A DNA stretch of 64,000 bases from CANDOC01 sp965261725. Lineage in GTDB: Bacteria; Pseudomonadota; Gammaproteobacteria; Pseudomonadales; Endozoicomonadaceae. This document shows, piece after piece, positions 50,514 through 59,090 of this stretch. Below the pieces are notes generated by a model. It saw only the letters and a program-made list of their open reading frames with translations, ran no database searches and was not told the DNA's origin. The stretch spans positions 186,001 through 250,000 of the forward strand of contig CBDHDU010000002.1 in assembly GCA_965261725.1 (NCBI GenBank), given 5' to 3'. Every line of letters begins with the position of its first letter. The stretch's first letter is position 1. A program made the position numbers and the translations under genes.

Positions 50514-52061
50514 ATGAGTGTCAGTTTATCACAGGGGCGATTACCTGTATTGCTGTACCGGGCAGAGCAGGTTCGCCGGCTGGATCAGGCTGCAATTCAG
50601 GCCGAAGGCATTGATGGTTACACCCTGATGCAGCGGGCCGGGCAGGCCGCATTTGATGCATTGCTTGGCCGCTGGCCGGATTTATCCCGAAATGTGGGTA
50701 TTCAGGTTTTCTGTGGTGCCGGGAATAATGGTGGTGATGGCTATGTTGTGGCCTTGCTGGCTCACCGGCAGCAGATTCCGGTAAGAGTGATTTCCCTTGT
50801 CGAGCCTGAAAAATTGCAGGGCGAGGCCTTGCAGGCTTATGAAGCCTGCTGTGCTGAAGGCATGAAAATCGAACGCTGGCATGATGATATTGGTGTCAGT
50901 GGTGATGTCATCGTTGATGCTTTGCTGGGTACCGGGTTGAGTGGTGAAGTCCGGGAAGGCTATGCAGAAGCGATTCGCCGCATCAACAGCGGCTCCTGCC
51001 CGGTTATGGCACTGGATATTCCCTCCGGGCTGAATGCAGATACCGGTGCTGCAGCCGGAGCAACCATTCAGGCTGATCTTACCGTTACCTTTGTCGCAAT
51101 GAAGCAAGGCTTACTGACTGGCACCGGGCCTGCAGTTTGCGGCGAATTACAATTTGCCGGGTTGGGGATAGACGATAAGGTATATGCTCAGGAACCGGCA
51201 TCGGTAACACGCCTGTCGCATCAGCATTTTATTTCACTGGTACCTCCCCGTTCCCGAACAGCGCATAAGGGCATGTATGGTCATGTACTGGTGCTGGGGG
51301 GAACGCACGGGATGGCAGGTGCAGCAGTCATGGCAGCTGAAGCGGCTTTGTCCTGCGGAGCCGGGAAAGTCAGTGTCGGTACTCAGCCCGAACATACGAC
51401 CATTATTAATATCCGCTGCCCTGAAATTATGGCGCAGGGGATTGAAGCAAAACATGCCAACTCGACAACAGTTGATCACTTGCTGGAAGGTAAAGATGTG
51501 CTGGTTGTTGGGCCGGGGCTGGGGCAGACTGACTGGTCGCAACAACTATTGGTCAGTGCACTGAACGCAGGCAAACCAGTGGTGCTGGATGCGGATGCTT
51601 TAAACATGCTGGCAAAGCAGCCCGAACTGCTGCAGGGCATTGATACGCCCCGGATCATGACGCCTCATCCGGGAGAAGCAGCAAGATTACTGAACTGGAG
51701 CATTGCTGAAGTTGAAGCTGACCGTATCGGTGCGGTGCAGGAACTCAAAGAACGTTACAGTGTAACTGTCGTCCTGAAAGGCGCCGGTTCGCTGGTGGCG
51801 GGTGCATCCGGTATCAGTCTTTGCAGTCATGGTAATCCGGGAATGGCGGTGGCCGGTATGGGAGATGTGCTCAGTGGCATAATCGGTTCCCTGCTGGCGC
51901 AAGGCTTAACGCCAGAGCAGGCTGCTGGCTTCGGCGTCTGGCTGCATGCCATGGCGGGTGATTTAAATGCCTATGAGTTCGGCGAACGAGGCATGCGGGC
52001 GACAGATCTGATACCGTATGCAAGAAAGCTTATTAACAAAATCAGCGACGGTGGGCTTTAA
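50514..52061 (+). CDS. nnr: Bifunctional NAD(P)H-hydrate epimerase/dehydratase
   Basis: This 515-residue enzyme repairs damaged NADH and NADPH hydrates. The N-terminal YjeF_N epimerase domain has 'FCGAGNNGGDGYVVA' and 'DALLGTGLSG' (to about 215). The C-terminal carbohydrate-kinase-like ADP-dependent dehydratase has 'MTPHPGEAARLL', 'VVLKGAGSLVA' and 'NPGMAVAGMGDVLSGIIG' (Asp of the GxGD motif about 453). GGAGG lies just before the ATG. Confidence 0.94.
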   Translation: MSVSLSQGRLPVLLYRAEQVRRLDQAAIQAEGIDGYTLMQRAGQAAFDALLGRWPDLSRNVGIQVFCGAGNNGGDGYVVALLAHRQQIPVRVISLVEPEKLQGEALQAYEACCAEGMKIERWHDDIGVSGDVIVDALLGTGLSGEVREGYAEAIRRINSGSCPVMALDIPSGLNADTGAAAGATIQADLTVTFVAMKQGLLTGTGPAVCGELQFAGLGIDDKVYAQEPASVTRLSHQHFISLVPPRSRTAHKGMYGHVLVLGGTHGMAGAAVMAAEAALSCGAGKVSVGTQPEHTTIINIRCPEIMAQGIEAKHANSTTVDHLLEGKDVLVVGPGLGQTDWSQQLLVSALNAGKPVVLDADALNMLAKQPELLQGIDTPRIMTPHPGEAARLLNWSIAEVEADRIGAVQELKERYSVTVVLKGAGSLVAGASGISLCSHGNPGMAVAGMGDVLSGIIGSLLAQGLTPEQAAGFGVWLHAMAGDLNAYEFGERGMRATDLIPYARKLINKISDGGL

Positions 52062-52194
52062 GTACTTGGTCAGTTAATCAGGCGGCAGCGACATAGTTTT
52101 CAGCAGCTGCGTGGTATTGATTAAATGTAGTGATCACAGGTTCGTGTCACAGAGTGTCCACCGATGCTGATACAAGACACAGAATTTGGATTAT

Positions 52195-52686
52195 ATGAAG
52201 CCAGAAGTCACTGCACTCTATCTTCCTAATGAACAGGCAATGGTACGGCTGGGTCGTGCTATTGCCAAAGCCTGCGGTGGCCGCGGAGTTATCTATCTGC
52301 AGGGTGAACTCGGTGCAGGCAAGACTACCCTGTGCCGGGGCATTATGCATGAACTCGGACATACAGGTGCGGTAAAAAGCCCTACTTACACTCTGGTTGA
52401 GCCTTATGAATTGCCGCGTGGCTCGGCCTATCATTTCGACCTTTATCGTCTGGCTGATCCGGAAGAACTGGAGTTCCTCGGGGTGCGTGATTATCTCGAA
52501 CAGGACAGCCTGTGCCTGATCGAATGGCCCTGCAAAGGGGAAGGCTGCTTACCTCAGCCTGATATGATTCTGACTTTGAAAGCTCGTCTGCCGGGAAGAG
52601 AAGCACGGTTGGAAGCCGGCTCTGCACTGGGTGAGCGTATTGTCATTGCCGTCCAGCAACAGGGAAAGACGCTGGAGGGGGAATGA
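52195..52686 (+). CDS. tsaE: tRNA threonylcarbamoyladenosine synthesis ATPase
   Basis: This protein of about 163 residues has a P-loop GELGAGKTT (about residues 38-46), 'VKSPTYTLVEPYE' and 'HFDLYRLADPEELEFLGVRDYL'. It works with TsaB and TsaD to put t6A on tRNAs. The ATG at 52195 is preferred to the TTG at 52186. The stop overlaps the amiB start, as expected in the tsaE-amiB pair. Confidence 0.94.
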   Translation: MKPEVTALYLPNEQAMVRLGRAIAKACGGRGVIYLQGELGAGKTTLCRGIMHELGHTGAVKSPTYTLVEPYELPRGSAYHFDLYRLADPEELEFLGVRDYLEQDSLCLIEWPCKGEGCLPQPDMILTLKARLPGREARLEAGSALGERIVIAVQQQGKTLEGE

Positions 52687-54065
52687 AGAACCAGACATTA
52701 TTTATTCCGGCTGTTCTCAAATCATTTCTTCTGACACTGGCAATTCTGCTTTGCTGGATGTTGGTGGTATTGCCTGTTCAGGCCGGAACAGTCAAAGATG
52801 TACGTGTCTGGCGCTCGCCGGATAAGACCCGACTGGTATTTGATCTCAGCAGCAGTGTGCAGAAAAAGGTTTTCTCACTGGATAACCCGCAGCGGCTGGT
52901 GATTGATCTCGATGAAACTGAGTTCAAGGCCAGTACCAAAAAACTGTTGCTGCAGAATACGCCGGTGAAGAAAATTCGCTGGGGTGTGCGCAATGGTAAA
53001 GATACCCGGGTCGTGCTCGATTTACGCTCAGCGGTCAGAACCGAGAGCTTCCTGCTGCGTCCCAATGATGCCTATGGTCACCGGCTCGTTATCGACCTGT
53101 TTGACTCCCAGCCTAAAAAGAAGCCGGTTAAAAAAGCCAAACCAGCCTCTCCCAAAGGCAGGGAGGTCATCATTGCTATTGATGCCGGGCATGGTGGTGA
53201 GGACCCCGGTGCAGTTGGCTATCGAGGCGTGAAAGAGAAAAACGTGACTCTTTCCATTGCCCGTGAACTGGCAAAAAAAATCAATCGTGAGCCGGGCTTC
53301 AAAGCCGTACTGATTCGTACCGGTGATTACTATATTGGTCTGCGCCGTCGTACCCAGCTGGCACGGGAAGCCAAAGCTGATCTGTTTATTTCCATTCATG
53401 CGGATGCGTTTAAAAACAAGCAGGCCAACGGTGCTTCAATCTTCGCCCTGTCTAATCGGGGGGCCAGTTCTGAAACGGCTCGCTGGCTGGCTCAGAAAGA
53501 AAACAATTCTGATCTGATTGGTGGTGAAGGTGGCCTGAGCCTTGGTGACAAGGACAATGTGCTAGCTGAAGTATTACTGGATCTCTCCATGACCTCAACC
53601 ATGTCGGCCAGTCTGGAGCTTGGCGATATGGTGCTGAAAAATATTGGCCAGTTCAACCGGCTGCATAAAAAAAGAGTGGAACAGGCGGCATTCGTGGTAT
53701 TGAAATCGCCGGATATACCCTCATTGTTAGTTGAGACCGGGTTTATCACTAATCCGGGCGAGGCGAAGAAGCTGAGTAACCGTCGTCACCGCGACAAAAT
53801 GGCATCGGCTATTTATGCGGGGGTTCGTGATTACTTCAAAGACCGTCCGCCACCGGACTCATGGCTGGCGTGGGCAAAAGGGCAGCGGCTGGCAGGCAAG
53901 CCTGTCGGGACTCCACCGGGTATGCGGCAGTACACGGTCAGAGCCGGAGATACGCTGTCAGGTATTGCACTGCGATATAATGTGAGTACCTCACAACTGG
54001 CAAAAGCCAACAATATGCGACTTTCAGATCCGATCCGAACCGGGCAGAGGCTGATGGTGCCATGA
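52683..54065 (+). CDS. amiB: N-acetylmuramoyl-L-alanine amidase with LysM domain
   Basis: This 460-residue periplasmic amidase splits daughter-cell peptidoglycan at division. A signal segment (about 12-38) is followed by an AMIN domain (about 40-140, 'VKDVRVWRSPDKTRLVFDLS'), the zinc amidase_3 domain ('IAIDAGHGGEDPGA' with the ligand His, 'ISIHADAF', 'LVETGFITNPGE'), and one C-terminal LysM ('YTVRAGDTLSGIALRYNVS', about 417-435). In E. coli mutL, miaA and hfq follow; here the next genes are a rhodanese, grxC and secB. Confidence 0.94.
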   Translation: MKNQTLFIPAVLKSFLLTLAILLCWMLVVLPVQAGTVKDVRVWRSPDKTRLVFDLSSSVQKKVFSLDNPQRLVIDLDETEFKASTKKLLLQNTPVKKIRWGVRNGKDTRVVLDLRSAVRTESFLLRPNDAYGHRLVIDLFDSQPKKKPVKKAKPASPKGREVIIAIDAGHGGEDPGAVGYRGVKEKNVTLSIARELAKKINREPGFKAVLIRTGDYYIGLRRRTQLAREAKADLFISIHADAFKNKQANGASIFALSNRGASSETARWLAQKENNSDLIGGEGGLSLGDKDNVLAEVLLDLSMTSTMSASLELGDMVLKNIGQFNRLHKKRVEQAAFVVLKSPDIPSLLVETGFITNPGEAKKLSNRRHRDKMASAIYAGVRDYFKDRPPPDSWLAWAKGQRLAGKPVGTPPGMRQYTVRAGDTLSGIALRYNVSTSQLAKANNMRLSDPIRTGQRLMVP

Positions 54066-54167
54066 CCATTGAAGGGAATGGCACTGAAGGTGTGTTTCAT
54101 ACCGAGCTACAGTATACTGCGCGGTCTCGTTATTTAGCGTTTTAGTCTGGCAGGAAGTCGAAAGCTA

Positions 54168-54581
54168 ATGGAACAGATTATTGAATTTATCATGAACCAT
54201 CCGATGATGGTCGGTGCGTTTGTGGTGCTGCTGATTGCGCTGCTGATTACTGAAGCACGCAAGGCGGGCAAGAGCGTCAGCTCTCACGAAGCGACACGTC
54301 TGGTTAACCAGGACGGTGCGGTCTTCGTGGATGTGCGTGAAAAGAAAGACTTCAAAACCGGCCATATTGTTGATGCCGTCAACATTCCGCTGTCCAAGCT
54401 GAAAGAACGTGCGGTGGAAATCGACAAATACAAAGCCAAAACAGTCATTATTGTTGATGCTATGGGTCAACACTCCGGCTCTGCCGCCAAGACGCTTAAA
54501 GAAGCAGGCTTCGAGCAGGTTGTACGCCTGAAAGGTGGTGTGAGCAGCTGGCAGGGCGATAACCTGCCGCTGGTAAACTGA
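54168..54581 (+). CDS. Membrane-anchored rhodanese-like protein without cysteine
   Basis: This 137-residue protein has an N-terminal helix (about 14-29) and a single rhodanese domain ('GAVFVDVREKKDFKTGHIVDAVNIPLSKL', 'VVRLKGGVSSWQGDNLPLV'), like E. coli YibN, which also sits next to grxC and secB. The loop that normally holds the catalytic Cys reads 'DAMGQHSGSAAKTL', and the whole protein contains no Cys. It cannot therefore be a sulfurtransferase and may be a binding module. Confidence 0.85.
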   Translation: MEQIIEFIMNHPMMVGAFVVLLIALLITEARKAGKSVSSHEATRLVNQDGAVFVDVREKKDFKTGHIVDAVNIPLSKLKERAVEIDKYKAKTVIIVDAMGQHSGSAAKTLKEAGFEQVVRLKGGVSSWQGDNLPLVN

Positions 54582-54596
54582 CCGGGAGCTTCAGGG

Positions 54597-54857
54597 ATGA
54601 AAGACGTACTTATCTACAGCTCAGCTTACTGCCCGTTCTGCATTCGCGCCGAACAGCTACTGAAAAGCAAAGGCGTCGACTATCAGCGCATTTCTGTTGA
54701 TGGTGAGCCTGCAGTCAGACAGGAAATGACCGCCAGGGCCGGTAAAACATCGGTACCGCAAATCTGGATTGGCGAGCAGCATGTAGGCGGGTGCGATGAG
54801 CTGTATGCACTTGAAGCCCGTGATGAACTGGATAATTTACTGACGTCGCAGCCCTGA
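54597..54857 (+). CDS. grxC: Glutaredoxin 3
   Basis: This 86-residue glutaredoxin reduces disulfides with glutathione. The active site is CPFC ('SSAYCPFCIRAEQLL', residues 12-15), in place of the common CPYC. 'TSVPQIWIGEQHVGGCDEL' holds the cis-Pro and glutathione-binding GG. It lies 15 bp after the rhodanese gene and 81 bp before secB. Confidence 0.94.
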   Translation: MKDVLIYSSAYCPFCIRAEQLLKSKGVDYQRISVDGEPAVRQEMTARAGKTSVPQIWIGEQHVGGCDELYALEARDELDNLLTSQP

Positions 54858-54938
54858 CATCGAGCGTGTCGGACTGCACATCGTCTTCTGAGGGGCAGCG
54901 TCTCTGGCCCTCTTTTTTGAATGATTAAAGGATCAGAA

Positions 54939-55397
54939 ATGGCCGAAAATCAGCAACAGGGGCCTCAGTTTGCCCTGCAGCGTATCTACGTAAAAGATAT
55001 TTCTTTCGAATCTCCAAAAGCCCCGGAAATCTTCCGCAAGGCATGGCAGCCGGAAGTGAAGCTGGACCTGAACACCAGCAACACGGCTCTGGGTGACGAC
55101 CTGCACGAAGTTGTTCTGTCCCTGACTGCAACTGTAGCCGGCGACGGCGAAACCATGTTTATGGTTGAAATCCAGCAGGCCGGTATCTTCCTGCTGCAGG
55201 GCATTCCTGATGCTGACAAGCATCGTACTCTGGGTGCTTTCTGCCCGAACATCCTATTCCCGTACGCCCGTGAAGCCATCGACAACATGGTAACCCGTGG
55301 CAGCTTCCCTCCGCTGCAGCTGGCACCGGTAAACTTCGATGCCCTGTACGAGCAGGCGCGTCAGCAGGCTGAAGCTCAGGAAGGTCAGCCAGCCTAA
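54939..55397 (+). CDS. secB: Protein-export chaperone SecB
   Basis: This 152-residue tetrameric chaperone keeps precursors unfolded and hands them to SecA. 'FALQRIYVKDISFESPKAP', 'LGAFCPNILFPYAREAIDNMVTRGSFPPLQLAPVNFD' and an Ala/Gln-rich tail are diagnostic. The ATG at 54939 follows AAAGGA; the upstream ATG at 54921 is possible. Confidence 0.96.
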   Translation: MAENQQQGPQFALQRIYVKDISFESPKAPEIFRKAWQPEVKLDLNTSNTALGDDLHEVVLSLTATVAGDGETMFMVEIQQAGIFLLQGIPDADKHRTLGAFCPNILFPYAREAIDNMVTRGSFPPLQLAPVNFDALYEQARQQAEAQEGQPA

Positions 55398-55426
55398 GCA
55401 TCAACCTCAACGTTGATGACTTCGGG

Positions 55427-55458
55427 AAGCCGGTACTGTCAAAGGTACTGGCTTTTTT
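55427..55458 (+). terminator. Rho-independent terminator after secB
   Basis: AAGCCGGTAC and GTACTGGCTT pair with one G-T around an eight-base loop, followed by TTTT. It separates secB from the secretion-chaperone gene. Confidence 0.82.
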
Positions 55459-55543
55459 ATTGCCTCAATAATACAAGCCAATCAGGAGCTACACTGAAGG
55501 GATGGAGTTGTAAAAGCGGAATTAATAACAGCAGAGTTCACGG

Positions 55544-56032
55544 ATGAGCGAGCCACAGGCGTCTGCAGCAGAATTTGAGAGTCCACTGGAAGAATTCCTC
55601 GCCAAAGGAGGCAACTTCCAGCAGTTGAATGGCATCTCTGATGAAGCCATGGAAGCAACCTACAGCATGGCGCATGCCCACTACGAAAGCGGCAATTATG
55701 AACAGGCCGCTGAAGCCTTTCAGTACCTTTGCTATCACAATCATGAAGAACCGCGTTACTTTCTCGGATTAGGTGCCTGCCAGCAAATGCTGAAAGCTTA
55801 TGGTCAGGCGGCAGAAACCTTTTTCTTTGCAGCGAGACTGGACGAAAGCGATCCGACGGCACTCTTTGCCATGGTGGATATCTATCTGGCGCTCAGAGAT
55901 TACGAAAAAGCCACCATGGTACTAGAAGAAGCGCTCAAAACCGCAGGGAAGAACAGACAATATTCCAGCCATATCCTGCGCGGCACCATGTTGAAAAAGC
56001 GAATCAGTGAAATTGCAGGGGAGCAAAGCTGA
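55544..56032 (+). CDS. SycD/LcrH-like type III secretion translocator chaperone
   Basis: This 162-residue, acidic, all-helical protein has about three TPR motifs: 'ATYSMAHAHYESGNYEQAAEAFQYLCYHN', 'PRYFLGLGACQQMLKAYGQAAETFFFAARLDES', 'PTALFAMVDIYLALRDYEKATMVLEEAL'. This is the class II (SycD/LcrH) chaperone layout, including the N-terminal 'ISDEAMEATYSMAHAHYESGNY' region used for dimerisation. Such chaperones bind the hydrophobic translocators. The stop overlaps the next gene (TGATG), which is the expected partner. Confidence 0.8.
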   Translation: MSEPQASAAEFESPLEEFLAKGGNFQQLNGISDEAMEATYSMAHAHYESGNYEQAAEAFQYLCYHNHEEPRYFLGLGACQQMLKAYGQAAETFFFAARLDESDPTALFAMVDIYLALRDYEKATMVLEEALKTAGKNRQYSSHILRGTMLKKRISEIAGEQS

Positions 56033-57240
56033 TGGCTGGGCAGATTGGTAATAATCCACTTGATCGTGGCATACAACAACCATCCAACCAGCCGCTGGAT
56101 GATGCTCAATCGGGCGAAGTCAAAAGAGTGGGTACCGGCTTTGGTGCAACTGACAGTACCTCGCTGAATCGTGAAGGCAAATTACCTGCAGCCCTTCAAC
56201 CCAAAAAACTGATACTGGCGCAGCCGGATGCTCAGGTACTGAAAAACCTGAAGCCGGAAGCAATATCCCAGCAGGCTGCCAGAGGACAGATAACCCAGAT
56301 TACCGGAAATCTGGAGGCAGCATCGGCGGCGATTGCCGAACATCCTGAATTATCTGCAAACACTCAGCTGCAGGAGAAATTGCAGGGACTGTCGGCAGTT
56401 GCACAGGGGCTTGAGCATGCTGATCCGGCTATATTGAAAACGGTTGGTGATACGGCCTCAGAGATAAAGTCATTGGTTCAGGCTGGGCAACTGACGGAAG
56501 GTAAGCTTCAGGAACTGCTCAGTGAACTGGAAGGAAAGCTTCAGGACAACAGCCTGAAATTCAATGAGCAGCGAATTCAGGCAGCTAAAGATGCCAAACT
56601 CCAGAAGCATGAAGAGCGACTGGAAAAATATGAAAAGCTGACTGAGAAGCGCAGCATTTTCGATTTAAGTCACTTATCACCGGGTCAAAAAGCCGGAGCC
56701 ATTCTGGCGATGATTTTCACTCCACCTGCAATCAGTGCGCCTATTATTGCGGCGTTATCTATCGCAGAGGCAGTGAAAGGGCCTGTGGGACTCAGTATGG
56801 CTGATGTCTCCAGATCAGCGAAATTCGAAGCATTGGGGCTCGGGTTGGCGATCAAGCAGCATGATGCGATGGCTTCAAAGCATGGTCGTGCAGAGCGAGC
56901 TTATGAGGGAACTGATATTGCCCGCCGGGGTTCTGATCATGTCAAAATGATGAAGATGTTGAATCAGGGACAACTTAGAGAAGAAGAGAAAGATAAGCTG
57001 GAAAAAGCCATTCAGGCACTGCAGGCTATTCAGGCCGGAGATGTAAAGGGTGCTTCTGAATTGCTGGGGCAGGATCTGGCAGGTGAGGCCGATCCCTTTG
57101 GTGGCAAGGAAGTGACTCAACAGCAGGTTGCCGAAGGGCGTGCCGGAATGTTTGATTCCCATGCGCGGGTCACGGGCCAGCTTGAAAAGTCAGAAAACGA
57201 CAAACTGGCGCTGCAACGTCAAACCCGTAATTTTGGTTAA
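56032..57240 (+). CDS. Candidate type III translocator or effector
   Basis: The 402-residue partner of the SycD-like chaperone has a disordered N-terminus, coiled-coil Gln/Glu/Leu-rich regions (about 60-220) and a single hydrophobic stretch 'KAGAILAMIFTPPAISAPIIAALSIAEAV' (about 224-252) that could insert in a membrane. More helices follow. Those features, plus overlap with the chaperone gene, fit a translocator of the YopB/YopD kind. Sequence similarity to a named translocator was not seen. No other secretion gene is in the window. Confidence 0.55.
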   Translation: MAGQIGNNPLDRGIQQPSNQPLDDAQSGEVKRVGTGFGATDSTSLNREGKLPAALQPKKLILAQPDAQVLKNLKPEAISQQAARGQITQITGNLEAASAAIAEHPELSANTQLQEKLQGLSAVAQGLEHADPAILKTVGDTASEIKSLVQAGQLTEGKLQELLSELEGKLQDNSLKFNEQRIQAAKDAKLQKHEERLEKYEKLTEKRSIFDLSHLSPGQKAGAILAMIFTPPAISAPIIAALSIAEAVKGPVGLSMADVSRSAKFEALGLGLAIKQHDAMASKHGRAERAYEGTDIARRGSDHVKMMKMLNQGQLREEEKDKLEKAIQALQAIQAGDVKGASELLGQDLAGEADPFGGKEVTQQQVAEGRAGMFDSHARVTGQLEKSENDKLALQRQTRNFG

Positions 57241-57251
57241 GCTGTTCCCTT

Positions 57252-57719
57252 TTATACCTTCCCGCCTGGAAAACCCATCTGTCGCCAGGCTTCGTAAGCA
57301 ACGATGGACACCGTATTCGATAAGTTAAGGCTGCGGCTGTCAGGCAGCATCGGCAGCCTGAGCACCTGTTCTTTAGGTAATGATTCCAGAATTTCTGCAG
57401 GCAAACCACGGGTCTCCGGGCCGAACATCAAGACATCATCCGGTGTAAAACGGGCATCGGTATAGCAGGTTTTCCCTTTGGTGCTGAGAGCATAAACCTT
57501 TCCGCCCTGCATGCTGCTCAGCATGGTTTCGTAGTTTTCATGCAGTTTAAGATCAGCGTATTCATGATAATCCAGTCCGGCGCGCTTCATGCGGCGGTCA
57601 TCCAGCGCAAATCCCAGTGGTTTAATCAGATGCAGGCGAAAACCGGTGTTGGCGCAAAGTCGAATGATATTGCCGGTATTGGGCGGAATTTCGGGCTGAT
57701 AGAGCGCAATATTGATCAT
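57252..57719 (-). CDS. trmL: tRNA (cytidine/uridine-2'-O-)-methyltransferase TrmL
   Basis: This 155-residue SPOUT methyltransferase modifies the wobble ribose in leucine tRNAs. The full set of signs is seen: 'LYQPEIPPNTGNIIRLCANTG', 'MFGPETRGLP' and 'LRLPMLPDSRSLNLSNTVSIVAYEAWRQ' (knot region). It is convergent with the translocator-like gene, 11 bp apart. In E. coli gpsA lies near secB; it is not in this stretch. Confidence 0.94.
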   Translation of the reverse strand: MINIALYQPEIPPNTGNIIRLCANTGFRLHLIKPLGFALDDRRMKRAGLDYHEYADLKLHENYETMLSSMQGGKVYALSTKGKTCYTDARFTPDDVLMFGPETRGLPAEILESLPKEQVLRLPMLPDSRSLNLSNTVSIVAYEAWRQMGFPGGKV

Positions 57720-58450
57720 GAATAAATGTGCACAGAAACCTGTAAATCCGCAAGCTTAGGTGAAACCGGAACCGGGTGCCAGAGCTGTGCTTCTCTATTC
57801 CGAAAAAGATGCATTTGTGCTGGTGGTTAAGAGGCAAACAGCAAAGAATTATTTATTTGAATATGCCGTGGTTCTGATATCAGGCGATGCAGGATAATGT
57901 GCTCGAAATGAACAAAGTTAACATTTTTCTGATGTGTTAGTTTTTGTATCTGAAACCACTTGAGTTAGTACGGTCGTAGTATTAGACTGCAGTCGTATGA
58001 TAAACGATAAAACAAAACCCAAACCCAAACGAATATAATAAATATTGCTGTTCAAAAGTGTTTGGTTGTGAGTGAGGTGGAACAGTAAAGCCCGGTCAGT
58101 ATGTTTGATGCTGACAGGAAGTGAGCGACGTGGGTTGAAGTGGTAGCAGAGAAATACAAGAAGTAACGCTACAGTTACCCCATAGCGCCGTATCCGGAAG
58201 TGTTTATGGCGTCCTTTTTATTCTGCTGCAAGAAGCTGCTGTGGTAGCTGATTCACAATAATCTTCCCCTCTCCCAGGAATTCAGTGGTGATACCCGGTG
58301 CGCTCTGCGAGGTATTCCCGGAATGCGCATAAAAATCTGGTCGCCTGTGCGGTGGCATGGCTCTCTAAGCAGTAGCCCTTGCAACCGAGCATCGAGACAA
58401 GATGTGTGTGGCAAGTAGAAAGCAGTTGATAAGAAAGGTGGGGGAGTAGT
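57720..58450 (+). other. Long non-coding region before the pilus genes
   Basis: This 731-bp stretch holds no credible gene. It contains A-rich CAAACCCAAACC-like sequence near 58020, a candidate structured RNA (58088-58220, listed separately), and a stretch 58221-58430 with GC-rich inverted bits (for example GCGC at 58300 and 58325). A GGGGGA ribosome site precedes the pilin ATG at 58451. The pilus operon's promoter should lie in this region. Confidence 0.6.
58088..58220 (+). ncRNA. Candidate structured RNA ending in a terminator
   Basis: In order: an outer AGCCC/GGGTT pairing (58089-58093 with 58132-58136), a hairpin GTCAGTAT-GTTTG-ATGCTGAC (58095-58115), a GTAAC/GTTAC hairpin (58163-58178), and a terminator hairpin CGCCGTA/TATGGCG (58186-58211) followed by TCC then TTTTT. 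Two GGA motifs occur, one in the loop of the terminator, as CsrA/RsmA prefers. I cannot match it to a named riboswitch or sRNA. Confidence 0.35.
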
Positions 58451-59065
58451 ATGAAAATGAAGAAATTGGCGATGGCGCTAGTAGCTGGTGCTTTTACTGT
58501 TGGGGCGGCGACTTCCTTTGCTGCTACTGATGGTGAGCTGAGTTACATCGTCTCAGAAGGTGATTTTGATATTACCTTGACGCTCAAGCACCAAGTTCGA
58601 ATCTGGGGGCTGCAGAACTTTACGTTTGATAGTGACAACTCAGAAGAAGACCGCTTTAATATCCAAACAAAAGAAATCTGCATTGCTAGTAATAGTGAAA
58701 CTGGTTTCAGAGCTTATGTAGAGTCCGAAAACACCAATTTTAAGTTAAAAAATGAAATTAATACAGATAACGGTGTTCCATATATTTTAACCCTCGCTCA
58801 AAAAGAGGGTATTAGTGGAAACCTTTCTCATCAATGGGGGAATGATACAGGGGATAGTTCAGACTCAGGGGTAAGTCATGTATTTTCCACTCATACATCA
58901 GGTAGCAGTGACACTGATGTCAATATTGGTAATGCAAGCGCTGACTGCAATACTCTTACAGAAAATATGGATCTTACAATTGCTTTGTTTGACCCCGACC
59001 CAGCAGTAGAAAATCAAGCAGGTGAGTATAAAGATACCGTAACTATTGTGGTATCTCCCAACTGA
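58451..59065 (+). CDS. Pilin of a CS1/TcfC-type chaperone-usher pilus
   Basis: This 204-residue secreted protein has a signal peptide ending TSFAA and an immunoglobulin-like pilin body. Conserved points shared with the second pilin at 62578 are 'VRIWGLQNF' (about 51-59), 'KEICIASNSETGF' and the C-terminal strand 'GEYKDTVTIVVSP', which closes at the final Asn. The C-terminal strand is where subunits are complemented. It is first in the cluster and probably the major subunit. Confidence 0.78.
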   Translation: MKMKKLAMALVAGAFTVGAATSFAATDGELSYIVSEGDFDITLTLKHQVRIWGLQNFTFDSDNSEEDRFNIQTKEICIASNSETGFRAYVESENTNFKLKNEINTDNGVPYILTLAQKEGISGNLSHQWGNDTGDSSDSGVSHVFSTHTSGSSDTDVNIGNASADCNTLTENMDLTIALFDPDPAVENQAGEYKDTVTIVVSPN

Positions 59066-59090
59066 TATGATGTGTTAGGGCTGATTCTTG

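Noticed and set aside
58088..58220. c-di-GMP (GEMM) riboswitch before the pilus genes
   Set aside because: The conserved GEMM core bases were not found. Only generic hairpins and a terminator remain.
58359..58380. Sigma-54 promoter (TGGCATGGCT region) before the pilin gene
   Set aside because: The spacing between the GG and GC elements is three bases too long for the -24/-12 pattern.
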